The notes: generated by a model from the letters alone, not told the origin. A stretch of DNA of 6,300 nucleotides from Clostridiales bacterium (GCA_012514855.1 JAAYZL010000296.1:1-6300), one strand, 5' to 3'; shown: positions 1 to 4,688, counted from the stretch's first letter. Translations and numbers: made by a program.

Positions 1-788
1 TCGCCCTGGCGCTTCTCCTGTCCGCCGCGGCCATGGCCGAGGCGCTGCCGGTCATCGCGACGCCCAGCCCGCACGGCGAGATCCTCGAGCTGGTCAAGGA
101 CGACCTCGCGGCGCTCGGCTACGAGCTGGATCTCACGATCGTGACCGACTACGTCACCGAGAACCCCGCGACCGCCGGCGGCGACGTGCTGGCGAACTTC
201 TTCCAGCACATCCCGTATCTGGACAGCTACAACGCGTCCGTGGGCGACGCGGAGAAGCTCGCGGGCGTGATCCCGGTGCACTTCGAGCCGCTGGGCCTCT
301 ATCCCGGCACGAGGGCGAGCCTCGGGGAGATCGAGAAGGGCGACCGCATCGCGGTTCCGAACGACCCGACGAACCTGACCCGCGCGCTGATACTGCTCGC
401 GGACGCCGGCCTGATCCTGCTTCCCGAGGGAACCGACCTCAACAGCGTCGTCACGAAGGACGACATCGTGGGCGACCTGAACCCGAAGAACCTCGACATC
501 TACGAGGTCAACGCCGAATTGACGCCCGGCCTGCGCGACGACGTCGCGTTCGCGGTCATCAACGGCAACAACGCCTCGCTCGCCGGGCTCAACCCGAACA
601 CCGACGCGGTCTACGCGGAGGCGCCCGACAGCCTCGCCGGGCGCTCCTACGTGAACCTGTTCGCCGTCAAGGCCGAGAACGAGGGCGCCGACTTCGTCAA
701 GGCGCTCGAGAAGGTCGTCTATACGCAGAAGGTGTACGACCTGATCGTCGAACGCGGCTTCGTGCCGACGTTCACCCCGGTCGCGTAG
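1..788 (+). CDS. metQ: MetQ/NlpA-family methionine-binding ABC transporter protein, 5' truncated
   Basis: This is the extracytoplasmic substrate-binding component of a D/L-methionine ABC importer of the MetNIQ type. The reading frame enters from the left edge (first full codon at base 3), so the ATG at 33 is internal. The visible start is the end of a hydrophobic signal peptide (ALALLLSAAAMAEA), followed by the family's N-terminal block ATPSPHGEILELVKDDL, then TDYVTENPATAGGDVLANFF and QHIPYLDSYN, which are hallmarks of MetQ/NlpA. The C-terminal block YVNLFAVKAENEGADFVKAL is also typical. About 262 residues are visible, close to the mature length of the family. No lipobox cysteine is seen between the hydrophobic segment and the mature domain, whereas most MetQ proteins are lipoproteins; an AMA or AEA signal peptidase I site fits better. 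The MetN and MetI partners would be upstream, outside the window. Family assignment is firm; the ligand could be another amino acid. Confidence 0.93.
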   Translation, partial: ALALLLSAAAMAEALPVIATPSPHGEILELVKDDLAALGYELDLTIVTDYVTENPATAGGDVLANFFQHIPYLDSYNASVGDAEKLAGVIPVHFEPLGLYPGTRASLGEIEKGDRIAVPNDPTNLTRALILLADAGLILLPEGTDLNSVVTKDDIVGDLNPKNLDIYEVNAELTPGLRDDVAFAVINGNNASLAGLNPNTDAVYAEAPDSLAGRSYVNLFAVKAENEGADFVKALEKVVYTQKVYDLIVERGFVPTFTPVA

Positions 789-802
789 CGCGTACCCCCC
801 GA

Positions 803-838
803 CCGCCGCGCTCTAACGGGCGCGGCGGGTTATTTTTT
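803..838 (+). terminator. Rho-independent terminator after metQ
   Basis: A 9-bp perfect stem (803-811 CCGCCGCGC with 820-828 GCGCGGCGG) and an 8-base loop are followed by a T-rich tract at 830-838. It begins 15 bases after the metQ stop codon and closes that operon. Confidence 0.92.
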
Positions 839-840
839 GG

Positions 841-867
841 AAAAGCAACCAATGGTTGATTGCTTTT
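841..867. repeat. Near-perfect inverted repeat overlapping a promoter -35
   Basis: The arms 841-852 (AAAAGCAACCAA) and 856-867 (TTGATTGCTTTT) are complementary at 11 of 12 positions around a 3-base centre. The right arm contains the putative -35 hexamer at 860-865. That placement suits a repressor operator. It could alternatively be a second, AT-rich transcription stop behind the metQ terminator. The binding protein is unknown; the small XRE regulator downstream is one candidate by proximity only. Confidence 0.55.
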
Positions 868-888
868 CCTGCATTTTCGTGGTATAAA
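860..888 (+). promoter_or_regulatory. Promoter for the 43-aa ORF transcript (extended -10)
   Basis: A TTGCTT -35 (860-865) and a TATAAA -10 (883-888) are separated by 17 bases, with an extended -10 TGG immediately upstream. The -35 is weak (3 of 6), but the extended -10 compensates. The start of transcription would fall near 895, giving a leader of about 124 nt before the ATG at 1019. The block CGTGGTAT recurs at two other promoters in the window. Confidence 0.7.
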
Positions 889-894
889 GGATCA

Positions 895-1010
895 GGCGAT
901 CCGAAAACGGATTGCAAACCATCAAAAAGACGTTTGGCAATCCGCTCGCGGATTGCGGGTCGGCGGGTCATATACGAAATTGACATGCCGACAAACCAAA
1001 AGAAAGGAGG
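895..1010 (+). promoter_or_regulatory. Structured 5' leader with mutually exclusive hairpins (candidate RNA switch)
   Basis: Several helices can form and compete. H1 pairs 899-903 with 908-912 (ATCCG/CGGAT, loop AAAA). H2 pairs 908-919 with 932-944 (12 bp with one bulged G). H3 pairs 937-945 with 948-956 (GCAATCCGC/GCGGATTGC; the tight 2-base centre would open to 4). The segment 937-944 can pair either with 908-915 or with 949-956, so H1+H3 and H2 exclude each other. A separate H4 pairs 959-964 with 987-992 (GTCGGC/GCCGAC) and 967-970 with 981-984. The ribosome binding site follows at 1003-1010. The pairings are visible in sequence; regulation by them is inference. It matches no riboswitch class I can name. 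Confidence 0.5.
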
Positions 1011-1018
1011 ATGGCGCA

Positions 1019-1150
1019 ATGTTCAACCGCTTCTACGGCCCGCAGTGTCTCAAGGGGGATTTCTATGCCTTCGCGACGGGATACCTGTCTGCGTCCGCAT
1101 CGGGGATCGCTTCCGCATGCGCCATGCCTCTGCCTTTGAACAGCCGTTAG
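1019..1150 (+). CDS. Hypothetical 43-aa peptide with strong ribosome binding site
   Basis: I do not recognise this peptide. It starts MFNRFYGPQCLKGDFYAF and continues with a small-residue-rich, mildly hydrophobic stretch (GYLSASASGIASACAMPL) ending NSR. It has two cysteines (residues 10 and 34) and an aromatic N-terminal third. Support for it being a real gene is contextual: AAAGGAGG at 1003-1010 lies 8 bases before the ATG, a dedicated promoter sits about 130 bases upstream, a structured leader lies between them, and a terminator starts 24 bases after the stop. It is the only ORF this unit could express. It could be a small secreted or membrane-associated peptide, a leader peptide, or a decoy in a functional RNA. 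It ends upstream of a small XRE regulator, which permits but does not show a peptide-regulator pair. Confidence 0.6.
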   Translation: MFNRFYGPQCLKGDFYAFATGYLSASASGIASACAMPLPLNSR

Positions 1151-1174
1151 CGCTTTTCAGCTTCGGCCATCATC

Positions 1175-1204
1175 AGCGGCGGGCGTTGGCCCCGCCGCTT
1201 TTTT
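1175..1204 (+). terminator. Rho-independent terminator after the 43-aa ORF
   Basis: A 9-bp perfect stem (1175-1183 AGCGGCGGG with 1191-1199 CCCGCCGCT) and a 7-base loop are followed by an uninterrupted T run at 1199-1204. A second T run sits at 1211-1216. It separates the small-peptide unit from the XRE regulator gene. Confidence 0.9.
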
Positions 1205-1226
1205 CGACCCTTTTTTGAGAGGAATG

Positions 1227-1463
1227 ATGGCTGCTATGTTGTGCTCCATTGGAATGAGAATCCGGATTTTTCGGGTCCGCCGCGCGCTCTCGCAGAAGGA
1301 GCTCGCCGACCGGCTCGGCGTGTCCCCGCAGGCGGTTTCGAAGTGGGAGACCGACCGCGCCTGCCCGGACATCGCGTCTCTGTGGCCGCTGTGCAGGATT
1401 CTCAGCGTGTCCACCGACCAACTGCTCGAACCGGACTTTTCCCAGAAGGAGGGACAAATATGA
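1227..1463 (+). CDS. Small XRE/Cro-CI-type HTH transcriptional regulator
   Basis: This is a DNA-binding protein of about 78 aa consisting almost only of an HTH_3 (XRE) domain. Counting from ATG 1227, QKELADRLG (residues 23-31) is helix 2 and SPQAVSKWE (33-41) is the recognition helix; the tail PDIASLWPLCRILSVSTDQLLE is the usual end of the fold. No sensor or oligomerisation domain follows. The start is uncertain: ATGs at 1224, 1227, 1236 and 1254 are all in frame. GAGAGG at 1217-1222 favours 1224 or 1227, while 1254 (MRIRIF) would give a more minimal 69-aa protein. No clear promoter lies between the preceding terminator and the gene, so read-through is possible. Its stop codon overlaps the ATG of the next gene, indicating translational coupling. 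The target is unknown; control of its own unit or of the neighbouring peptide unit is a guess. Confidence 0.85.
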   Translation: MAAMLCSIGMRIRIFRVRRALSQKELADRLGVSPQAVSKWETDRACPDIASLWPLCRILSVSTDQLLEPDFSQKEGQI

Positions 1464-1714
1464 GTGCCCAGAACGGCGCTTATCTGACGATCGACCGGGT
1501 GCTTGAACAGGGCTCGGCGCTTGAAACGACTGTTCCCGGAGGAGGGATTTTGATGAGGACGATTTTTCGGCGGTTTGTCGAGCGCGTGCGCGCGTGGACG
1601 GCCGTGAGACACGCGGAATATTACGACATCCGGGAGAGGCGCGAGGCCGCCATGCGCAAGGAGCGGTATACGGCCGCGGCGATGGCGGAGATGGCATGGA
1701 AGCCGTGGCGCTGA
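1460..1714 (+). CDS. Hypothetical 84-aa basic protein, coupled to the XRE regulator
   Basis: I do not recognise this protein. Its ATG overlaps the TGA of the XRE gene (ATGA) and has AAGGAGGG at 1446-1453 with a 6-base spacer, so it is very likely translated from the same mRNA. Residues 1-31 look like a poorly structured lead-in. From residue 32 the sequence is basic and helix-prone: MRTIFRRFVERVRAW, then HAEYYDIRERREAAMRKERY, ending AAAMAEMAWKPWR. There is no clear membrane segment and no cysteine. A second in-frame ATG at 1553 (residue 32) has its own strong site, GGAGGAGGG at 1538-1546, also 6 bases upstream, so a 53-aa form may be made as well or instead. A terminator follows directly. It could be an accessory partner of the XRE protein or a small nucleic-acid-binding protein; nothing in the sequence decides this. 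Confidence 0.65.
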   Translation: MSAQNGAYLTIDRVLEQGSALETTVPGGGILMRTIFRRFVERVRAWTAVRHAEYYDIRERREAAMRKERYTAAAMAEMAWKPWR

Positions 1715-1730
1715 TTCCCCGAAACCCCGC

Positions 1731-1766
1731 GGCGGCGTGCGATTTCGCGCGCGCCGCCTTTTTTTT
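1731..1766 (+). terminator. Rho-independent terminator after the XRE/84-aa unit
   Basis: An 11-bp stem (1731-1741 GGCGGCGTGCG with 1748-1758 CGCGCGCCGCC, one G-U pair) and a 6-base loop are followed by eight T residues at 1759-1766. It lies 17 bases after the 84-aa ORF stop. Confidence 0.93.
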
Positions 1767-1801
1767 CGACGGCAAAATTCCTGTAAAATCGGCGGTTCGG
1801 C

Positions 1802-1830
1802 TTGACTTTTCGAAAGGCGCGTGGTATGCT
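1802..1830 (+). promoter_or_regulatory. Promoter of the FeoB-associated protein gene
   Basis: TTGACT (1802-1807) and TATGCT (1825-1830) are separated by 17 bases, with an extended -10 TGG (1822-1824). Transcription should begin near 1837, leaving a leader of about 57 nt. Confidence 0.82.
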
Positions 1831-1839
1831 GTGGATGAA

Positions 1840-1855
1840 GTTAGAATCAACTAAC
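1840..1855. promoter_or_regulatory. Inverted repeat resembling a DtxR/IdeR-type metal-repressor site
   Basis: GTTAG (1840-1844) and CTAAC (1851-1855) form a perfect inverted repeat with a 6-base centre, beginning about 10 bases after the -10 element. The geometry TTAG-N6-CTAA is that found within the classical DtxR/IdeR operator TTAGGTTAGCCTAACCTAA; over those 19 positions the window matches at about 12. A site covering the transcription start of a ferrous-iron-related gene is what iron-dependent repression would need. The pairing is visible; the identity of the repressor is inference. Confidence 0.5.
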
Positions 1856-1893
1856 CAACTGCGGGCGCATACCGACGGAAGGGGATGAGGACA

Positions 1894-2049
1894 ATGCTCG
1901 CAACAATTCTGGTTGCCGCCGCGATGGCCGTCGTCATCGGCGCCATCGTCTGGAAGATGATCCGCGACCGAAAAAAAGGGGCAAGTTCGTGCGGCTGCGG
2001 CTGCGAAAGCTGCCCGAGCGCGGGGGCCTGTCACAGCGACAAGCGCTGA
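1894..2049 (+). CDS. FeoB-associated Cys-rich membrane protein
   Basis: This is a 51-aa single-pass membrane protein of the FeoB-associated Cys-rich family, found in Firmicutes with the FeoAB ferrous-iron importer and thought to assist FeoB, perhaps by handling iron at the membrane. Residues 2-21 (LATILVAAAMAVVIGAIVWK) form the transmembrane helix, followed by a positive stop-transfer patch (KMIRDRKKG) that predicts a cytoplasmic C-terminus. The tail carries five cysteines: CGCGC at 33-37, then ESC (Cys40) and GAC (Cys46) plus His47, a plausible metal-binding cluster. The ATG at 1894 is preferred over the in-frame ATG at 1885 because GAAGGGG (1878-1884) is 9 bases from 1894 but abuts 1885. 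It has its own promoter and terminator, and no feoA or feoB is next to it in this window, unlike the usual feo operon arrangement. Confidence 0.88.
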   Translation: MLATILVAAAMAVVIGAIVWKMIRDRKKGASSCGCGCESCPSAGACHSDKR

Positions 2050-2070
2050 GCCCCAAATCGCATAGCAAGA

Positions 2071-2102
2071 GGCGCCCGGAACGCGCGTTCCGGGCGCCTT
2101 TT
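2071..2102 (+). terminator. Rho-independent terminator after the Cys-rich protein gene
   Basis: A perfect 12-bp stem (2071-2082 GGCGCCCGGAAC with 2087-2098 GTTCCGGGCGCC) and a GCGC loop are followed by TTTT at 2099-2102. It isolates the iron unit from the sugar locus 16 bases further on. Confidence 0.93.
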
Positions 2103-2117
2103 CGCGTGCCGAATCAA

Positions 2118-2146
2118 TTGACAACGCTAACAAACGACAGTATAAT
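2118..2146 (+). promoter_or_regulatory. Consensus promoter of the kinase/DeoR operon
   Basis: TTGACA (2118-2123) and TATAAT (2141-2146) are both perfect consensus hexamers at the ideal 17-base spacing. Such an intrinsically strong promoter would be expected to need repression. The spacer contains the candidate operator at 2124-2136. Transcription should start near 2153, leaving a leader of about 188 nt. Confidence 0.95.
2124..2136. promoter_or_regulatory. Candidate DeoR-family operator, copy 1
   Basis: The sequence ACGCTAACAAACG lies entirely between the -35 and -10 of the kinase promoter. It matches 4646-4658 (ACGATAACAAACG) at 12 of 13 positions. A protein bound here would block RNA polymerase directly. 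DeoR-family proteins often bind A-rich boxes containing AAACG or AAACGA-type cores, and the regulator gene is the second gene of this operon. Binding is inferred. Confidence 0.55.
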
Positions 2147-2340
2147 AATACCGAATCGAAACTTAAACGCGTCGTCGCGCCGGATCTTTTTCCGCCCCGC
2201 TGTGTCGCTCTCCGCTCAACGTAGCTCTGCTACGCCTCGCTCCGGCTCCTTGCGGGACGAAAAAATCTCTCGCCGCTTTGGGCGCATTTCTGTTTCTCAT
2301 CGGTATAACAACAAAACGCGAACTTCGGGAGGGGTATTTC
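2147..2340 (+). other. Kinase leader region with an imperfect 87-base inverted repeat
   Basis: No gene is seen here. The outer arms 2183-2200 and 2252-2269 are complementary at 14 of 18 positions and carry a T5 and an A6 run respectively. Near the middle is a perfect small hairpin, CGTAGC TCT GCTACG (2220-2234). Between them are two similar pyrimidine-rich stretches, CGCTCTCCGCTC (2207-2218) and CTCGCTCCGGCTC (2236-2248). Downstream are an A-rich stretch at 2307-2323 and the kinase ribosome binding site GGAGGGG at 2328-2334. The structure could be a transcribed regulatory fold or a dispersed, MITE-like repeat that landed in the leader. An antisense reading frame crosses it but looks non-coding. 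Confidence 0.5.
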
Positions 2341-3840
2341 ATGGGCAAATATCTGATCGGCGTCGACATAGGCACGCAGGGCACGAAGGCCGCGCTGTTT
2401 GCGCTCGACATGGAGATGCTGGCGACCGCGTTCGAGGGCTCGCGGCTGATCTCGCCGGAGCCGGGCGTCGTGTGGCAGGAGCCGGACGAGATGTACGCCT
2501 CGGCCTGCGTCGCGATCCGCGCGCTGGTGGAAAAGGCGGGCGTCGAGCCCCGCGATGTCGCGGCGATCGGGCTGGACGGGCAGATGGCGGGCATCATGGG
2601 CGTGAGGGCGGACGGCTCGGCGGCGACGTATTACGATTCGTGGCTCGACATGCGCTGCGGAAAGTACGCCGAGGAGATGAACCGCATCGCCGGCCGGCGC
2701 GTCGTCGAGCTCTCCGGCGGGCAGGTGACCTACGTGCACGGCCCGAAGATCCTCTGGTGGAAGGGCGAGCGCCCGGACGTCTACGACGAGGTCGACAAGT
2801 TCGTGCTTCCGCACGCCTACATCGTCGGGCGCATGTGCGGGCTTACGGGAGATCAACTGTACTTCGACTACACGCATCTGCACTTCTCCTGCCTCGCCGA
2901 CAGCGCGAACAAGGCGTGGTCAAAGGAGCTTCTCGAGACCTTTGACATCGAGCCCTCGAAGATGCCGCGGATCGTCTCGCCGTTTGAAATCGTCGGCACG
3001 ACCACGGCCGCGTTCGCGAACCTTAGCGGGCTCGTTCCGGGCATACCGGTCGCGGCGGGCTGCGGAGACACCGCGGCGAGCACCTTCGGCGCGGGCATGT
3101 TCTCCGAGGGGATGCTCTTGGACATCGCGGGCACGGCGTCGGTGATGCTGAGCGTCGTCGACCGGTTCGTGCCGGACCCGGACTTCCGCACGTTGACGCT
3201 GATGCGGAGCCCCGTCGACGGGCTTTATCTGCCTCTCTCGTACCTGAGCGGCGGCGGCATGTGCCTGCGCTGGTTCCGCGACCAGTTCTCCGGGGGCCGC
3301 GGCTACGCCGATCTCGAGGCCGAGGCGGAGGAGATTCCGCCGGGCAGCGAGGGCGTGATCTTCGTGCCGCACTTTTCCGGCCGCGTGCTCCCGAACAACC
3401 CCGACCTCAAGGGCGCGTTCGTCGGGCTCGACTTCAAGCACCAGCGCGCGCACCTGTTCCGCGCGGTCATGGAGAGCGTCGCCTACGAGTACGCCTATTA
3501 TCTGAAGGTGTTGCGCGCGCTCTACCCCGCGGAGCGCTTCGACGAGATGCTCTCCGTCGGCGGCGGCGCGAGGTCCGAGCTGTTCAACCGGATCAAGGCG
3601 GACGTGCTCGGCGTCAAAATCTCGACCTACGAGATGGGCGAGACGGCGCTGATCGGCGCGGCGGTGATCGCGGGCGTCGGCGCGGGCGCGCTGGACGGCT
3701 ACGAGAGGCCGATTTTGAACTCGATCCGCAAGGGGCGCGAGTTCCTGCCCGACGAAAAGCGGCACGGGATGTACCAAAAGCCCGCGGCGGACTACCTCAC
3801 GGCCATCGAGCATTTGACCGGCTATTACCGGGAGATATAG
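2341..3840 (+). CDS. FGGY-family carbohydrate kinase (xylulokinase-like)
   Basis: This 499-aa cytoplasmic kinase of the FGGY family phosphorylates a sugar or polyol using ATP. The N-terminal phosphate loop is GVDIGTQGTKAALF (Asp9, Thr12, Lys16). GLDGQMAG at 77-84 corresponds to the substrate loop GLSGQMHG of xylulokinase, but Ala83 replaces the histidine. WLDMR follows near residue 101. GCGDTAAS places the predicted catalytic base at Asp243. DIAGTASVM and the ATP-site motif SVGGGARSELFNRIKAD (glycines 407-409) complete the C-terminal half. Full length is normal for the family. ATG 2341 is chosen because GGAGGGG (2328-2334) lies 6 bases upstream and homology begins at once; the TTG at 2278 would add residues encoded by the leader repeat. 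Its stop merges with the ribosome binding site of the DeoR gene. The missing His argues against plain xylulokinase; the substrate is unknown. Confidence 0.93.
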   Translation: MGKYLIGVDIGTQGTKAALFALDMEMLATAFEGSRLISPEPGVVWQEPDEMYASACVAIRALVEKAGVEPRDVAAIGLDGQMAGIMGVRADGSAATYYDSWLDMRCGKYAEEMNRIAGRRVVELSGGQVTYVHGPKILWWKGERPDVYDEVDKFVLPHAYIVGRMCGLTGDQLYFDYTHLHFSCLADSANKAWSKELLETFDIEPSKMPRIVSPFEIVGTTTAAFANLSGLVPGIPVAAGCGDTAASTFGAGMFSEGMLLDIAGTASVMLSVVDRFVPDPDFRTLTLMRSPVDGLYLPLSYLSGGGMCLRWFRDQFSGGRGYADLEAEAEEIPPGSEGVIFVPHFSGRVLPNNPDLKGAFVGLDFKHQRAHLFRAVMESVAYEYAYYLKVLRALYPAERFDEMLSVGGGARSELFNRIKADVLGVKISTYEMGETALIGAAVIAGVGAGALDGYERPILNSIRKGREFLPDEKRHGMYQKPAADYLTAIEHLTGYYREI

Positions 3841-3848
3841 GAGGCAAC

Positions 3849-4652
3849 ATGCCGAAAAAAACCGACGCGATGTTCGCGCAGTTGCGCAAGAAGGGCATCC
3901 TCGAGCACGTGAACCGGAGCGGCATCGCGACCGTGCAGGAATTGTGCGGGCGCTTCGACGTCTCCCCGGCGACGATCCGCAACGACCTGCAGGCGCTGGA
4001 GAAGGCCGGGCTGCTCGAGCGCACGCACGGCGGCGCGATCACCGCCGAAAAGGCCGCCTACGAGCCGAACACCTTCCAGAAGGAGATCCGAAACGCCGGG
4101 GACAAGGCGAAGATCGCCGAGGCCGCGCTTCAACACATCCACCCCGGCGACGCGATCGCGCTCGACTCCGGCACGACGACCTTCCAGCTCGCGAAGCTGC
4201 TGGGCCGCGTCGAGCGGCTGACCGTCGTCACCTACGACCTTCAAATTGCGGCGTGGCTCGAGGGCAACACCGAGGTCAACATCATCATGGCCGGCGGCGC
4301 GGTGCGCAGGCACTTCCACTGCACCGCCGGGCAGACCGCGATCGACACGCTGTCGCGGCTGCGCGTCGACAAGGCGTTCCTCGCGGCGAACGGCGCGTCG
4401 GTCGAGGACGGGCTGTCGACGCCGAACATGGACATCGCGAGCATCAAGTCGACCTTGATCCGGCGCGCGGAAAAGCGGTTCCTGCTGTGCGACCACTCGA
4501 AGCTCGGCCGGAACGCGTTCGCGACGTTCGCGCCGCTCGACGCGGTCGACGTGCTGATCACCGACCGGAAGGCCGACGCCCAATTCGTCGAGGCGGCGCG
4601 CGCGCTCGGCGTCGAGGTCATTATCGCGCAACTAAACGAAAATATACGATAA
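3849..4652 (+). CDS. DeoR/GlpR-family transcriptional repressor
   Basis: This 267-aa cytoplasmic regulator has an N-terminal winged HTH (residues about 9-64), with the signature TVQELCGRFDVSPATIRNDL followed by EKAGLLERTHGGA. The C-terminal effector domain (about 80-255) is the ribose-5-phosphate-isomerase-like fold that senses phosphorylated sugars: DSGTTTFQLAKLL (104-116), IIMAGGAVR, FLAANGASVEDGLSTPN, and LLCDHSKLGRNAF. The family motif usually reading TNSL is TYDL here. The gene starts 8 bases after the kinase stop; TAGGAGG (3838-3844), which includes that stop, is the ribosome binding site, so the two are co-transcribed and probably coupled. By family habit it represses its own locus until the kinase product accumulates. 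The stop codon TAA (4650-4652) lies inside the second copy of the candidate operator, next to the downstream promoter. Confidence 0.94.
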   Translation: MPKKTDAMFAQLRKKGILEHVNRSGIATVQELCGRFDVSPATIRNDLQALEKAGLLERTHGGAITAEKAAYEPNTFQKEIRNAGDKAKIAEAALQHIHPGDAIALDSGTTTFQLAKLLGRVERLTVVTYDLQIAAWLEGNTEVNIIMAGGAVRRHFHCTAGQTAIDTLSRLRVDKAFLAANGASVEDGLSTPNMDIASIKSTLIRRAEKRFLLCDHSKLGRNAFATFAPLDAVDVLITDRKADAQFVEAARALGVEVIIAQLNENIR

Positions 4653-4658
4653 CAAACG
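4646..4658. promoter_or_regulatory. Candidate DeoR-family operator, copy 2
   Basis: ACGATAACAAACG overlaps the end of the DeoR gene and ends one base before the -35 of the next promoter. It shares 12 of 13 bases with 2124-2136. A related AAACGAAAATA stretch lies just upstream at 4634-4644 and may be an additional, weaker half-site. Binding here would hinder polymerase at the -35. Function is inferred. Confidence 0.55.
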
Positions 4659-4659
4659 C

Positions 4660-4688
4660 TTGAAAACGCGCGCAAACCGTGGTATAAT
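4660..4688 (+). promoter_or_regulatory. Promoter of the oxidoreductase/dehydrogenase genes
   Basis: TTGAAA (4660-4665) and TATAAT (4683-4688) have a 17-base spacer and an extended -10 TGG. Transcription should begin near 4695. This rules out the in-frame GTG at 4691 as the start of the next gene and supports ATG 4721. No terminator is visible between the DeoR gene and this promoter, so read-through from the kinase operon may add to expression. Confidence 0.93.

Noticed and set aside
33..788. ATG at 33 as the start of the MetQ gene
   Set aside because: The frame is open to the left edge and codes for the end of a signal peptide directly before this ATG, so the gene is truncated and the real start lies upstream.
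856..1218. Open frame of 120 codons on the + strand across the leader
   Set aside because: It runs through hairpins, the promoter -10 and a terminator, starts with TTG without a binding site, and has no recognisable domain.
1157..1850. Long - strand open frames opposite the XRE and 84-aa genes
   Set aside because: Low-complexity Arg/Ser/Ala-rich translations typical of antisense frames in GC-rich DNA; they cross two terminators and lack ribosome binding sites.
2278..2340. TTG at 2278 as an upstream start of the kinase
   Set aside because: It adds 21 residues from the leader with no family counterpart and has no binding site; ATG 2341 has one and starts right at the conserved phosphate loop.
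2163..2597. A - strand frame over the kinase leader repeat
   Set aside because: It reads through the palindrome and then antisense to the kinase, with no binding site and no domain; likely spurious.
1989..2945. A 318-codon + strand frame overlapping the Cys-rich gene, leader and kinase
   Set aside because: It crosses a perfect terminator and a consensus promoter, and its C-terminal part is an Arg-rich out-of-frame reading of the kinase gene.
3261..3848. Upstream extension of the DeoR frame into the kinase gene
   Set aside because: The extension is an Arg-rich out-of-frame reading of the kinase; ATG 3849 has a good binding site and begins a canonical DeoR HTH.
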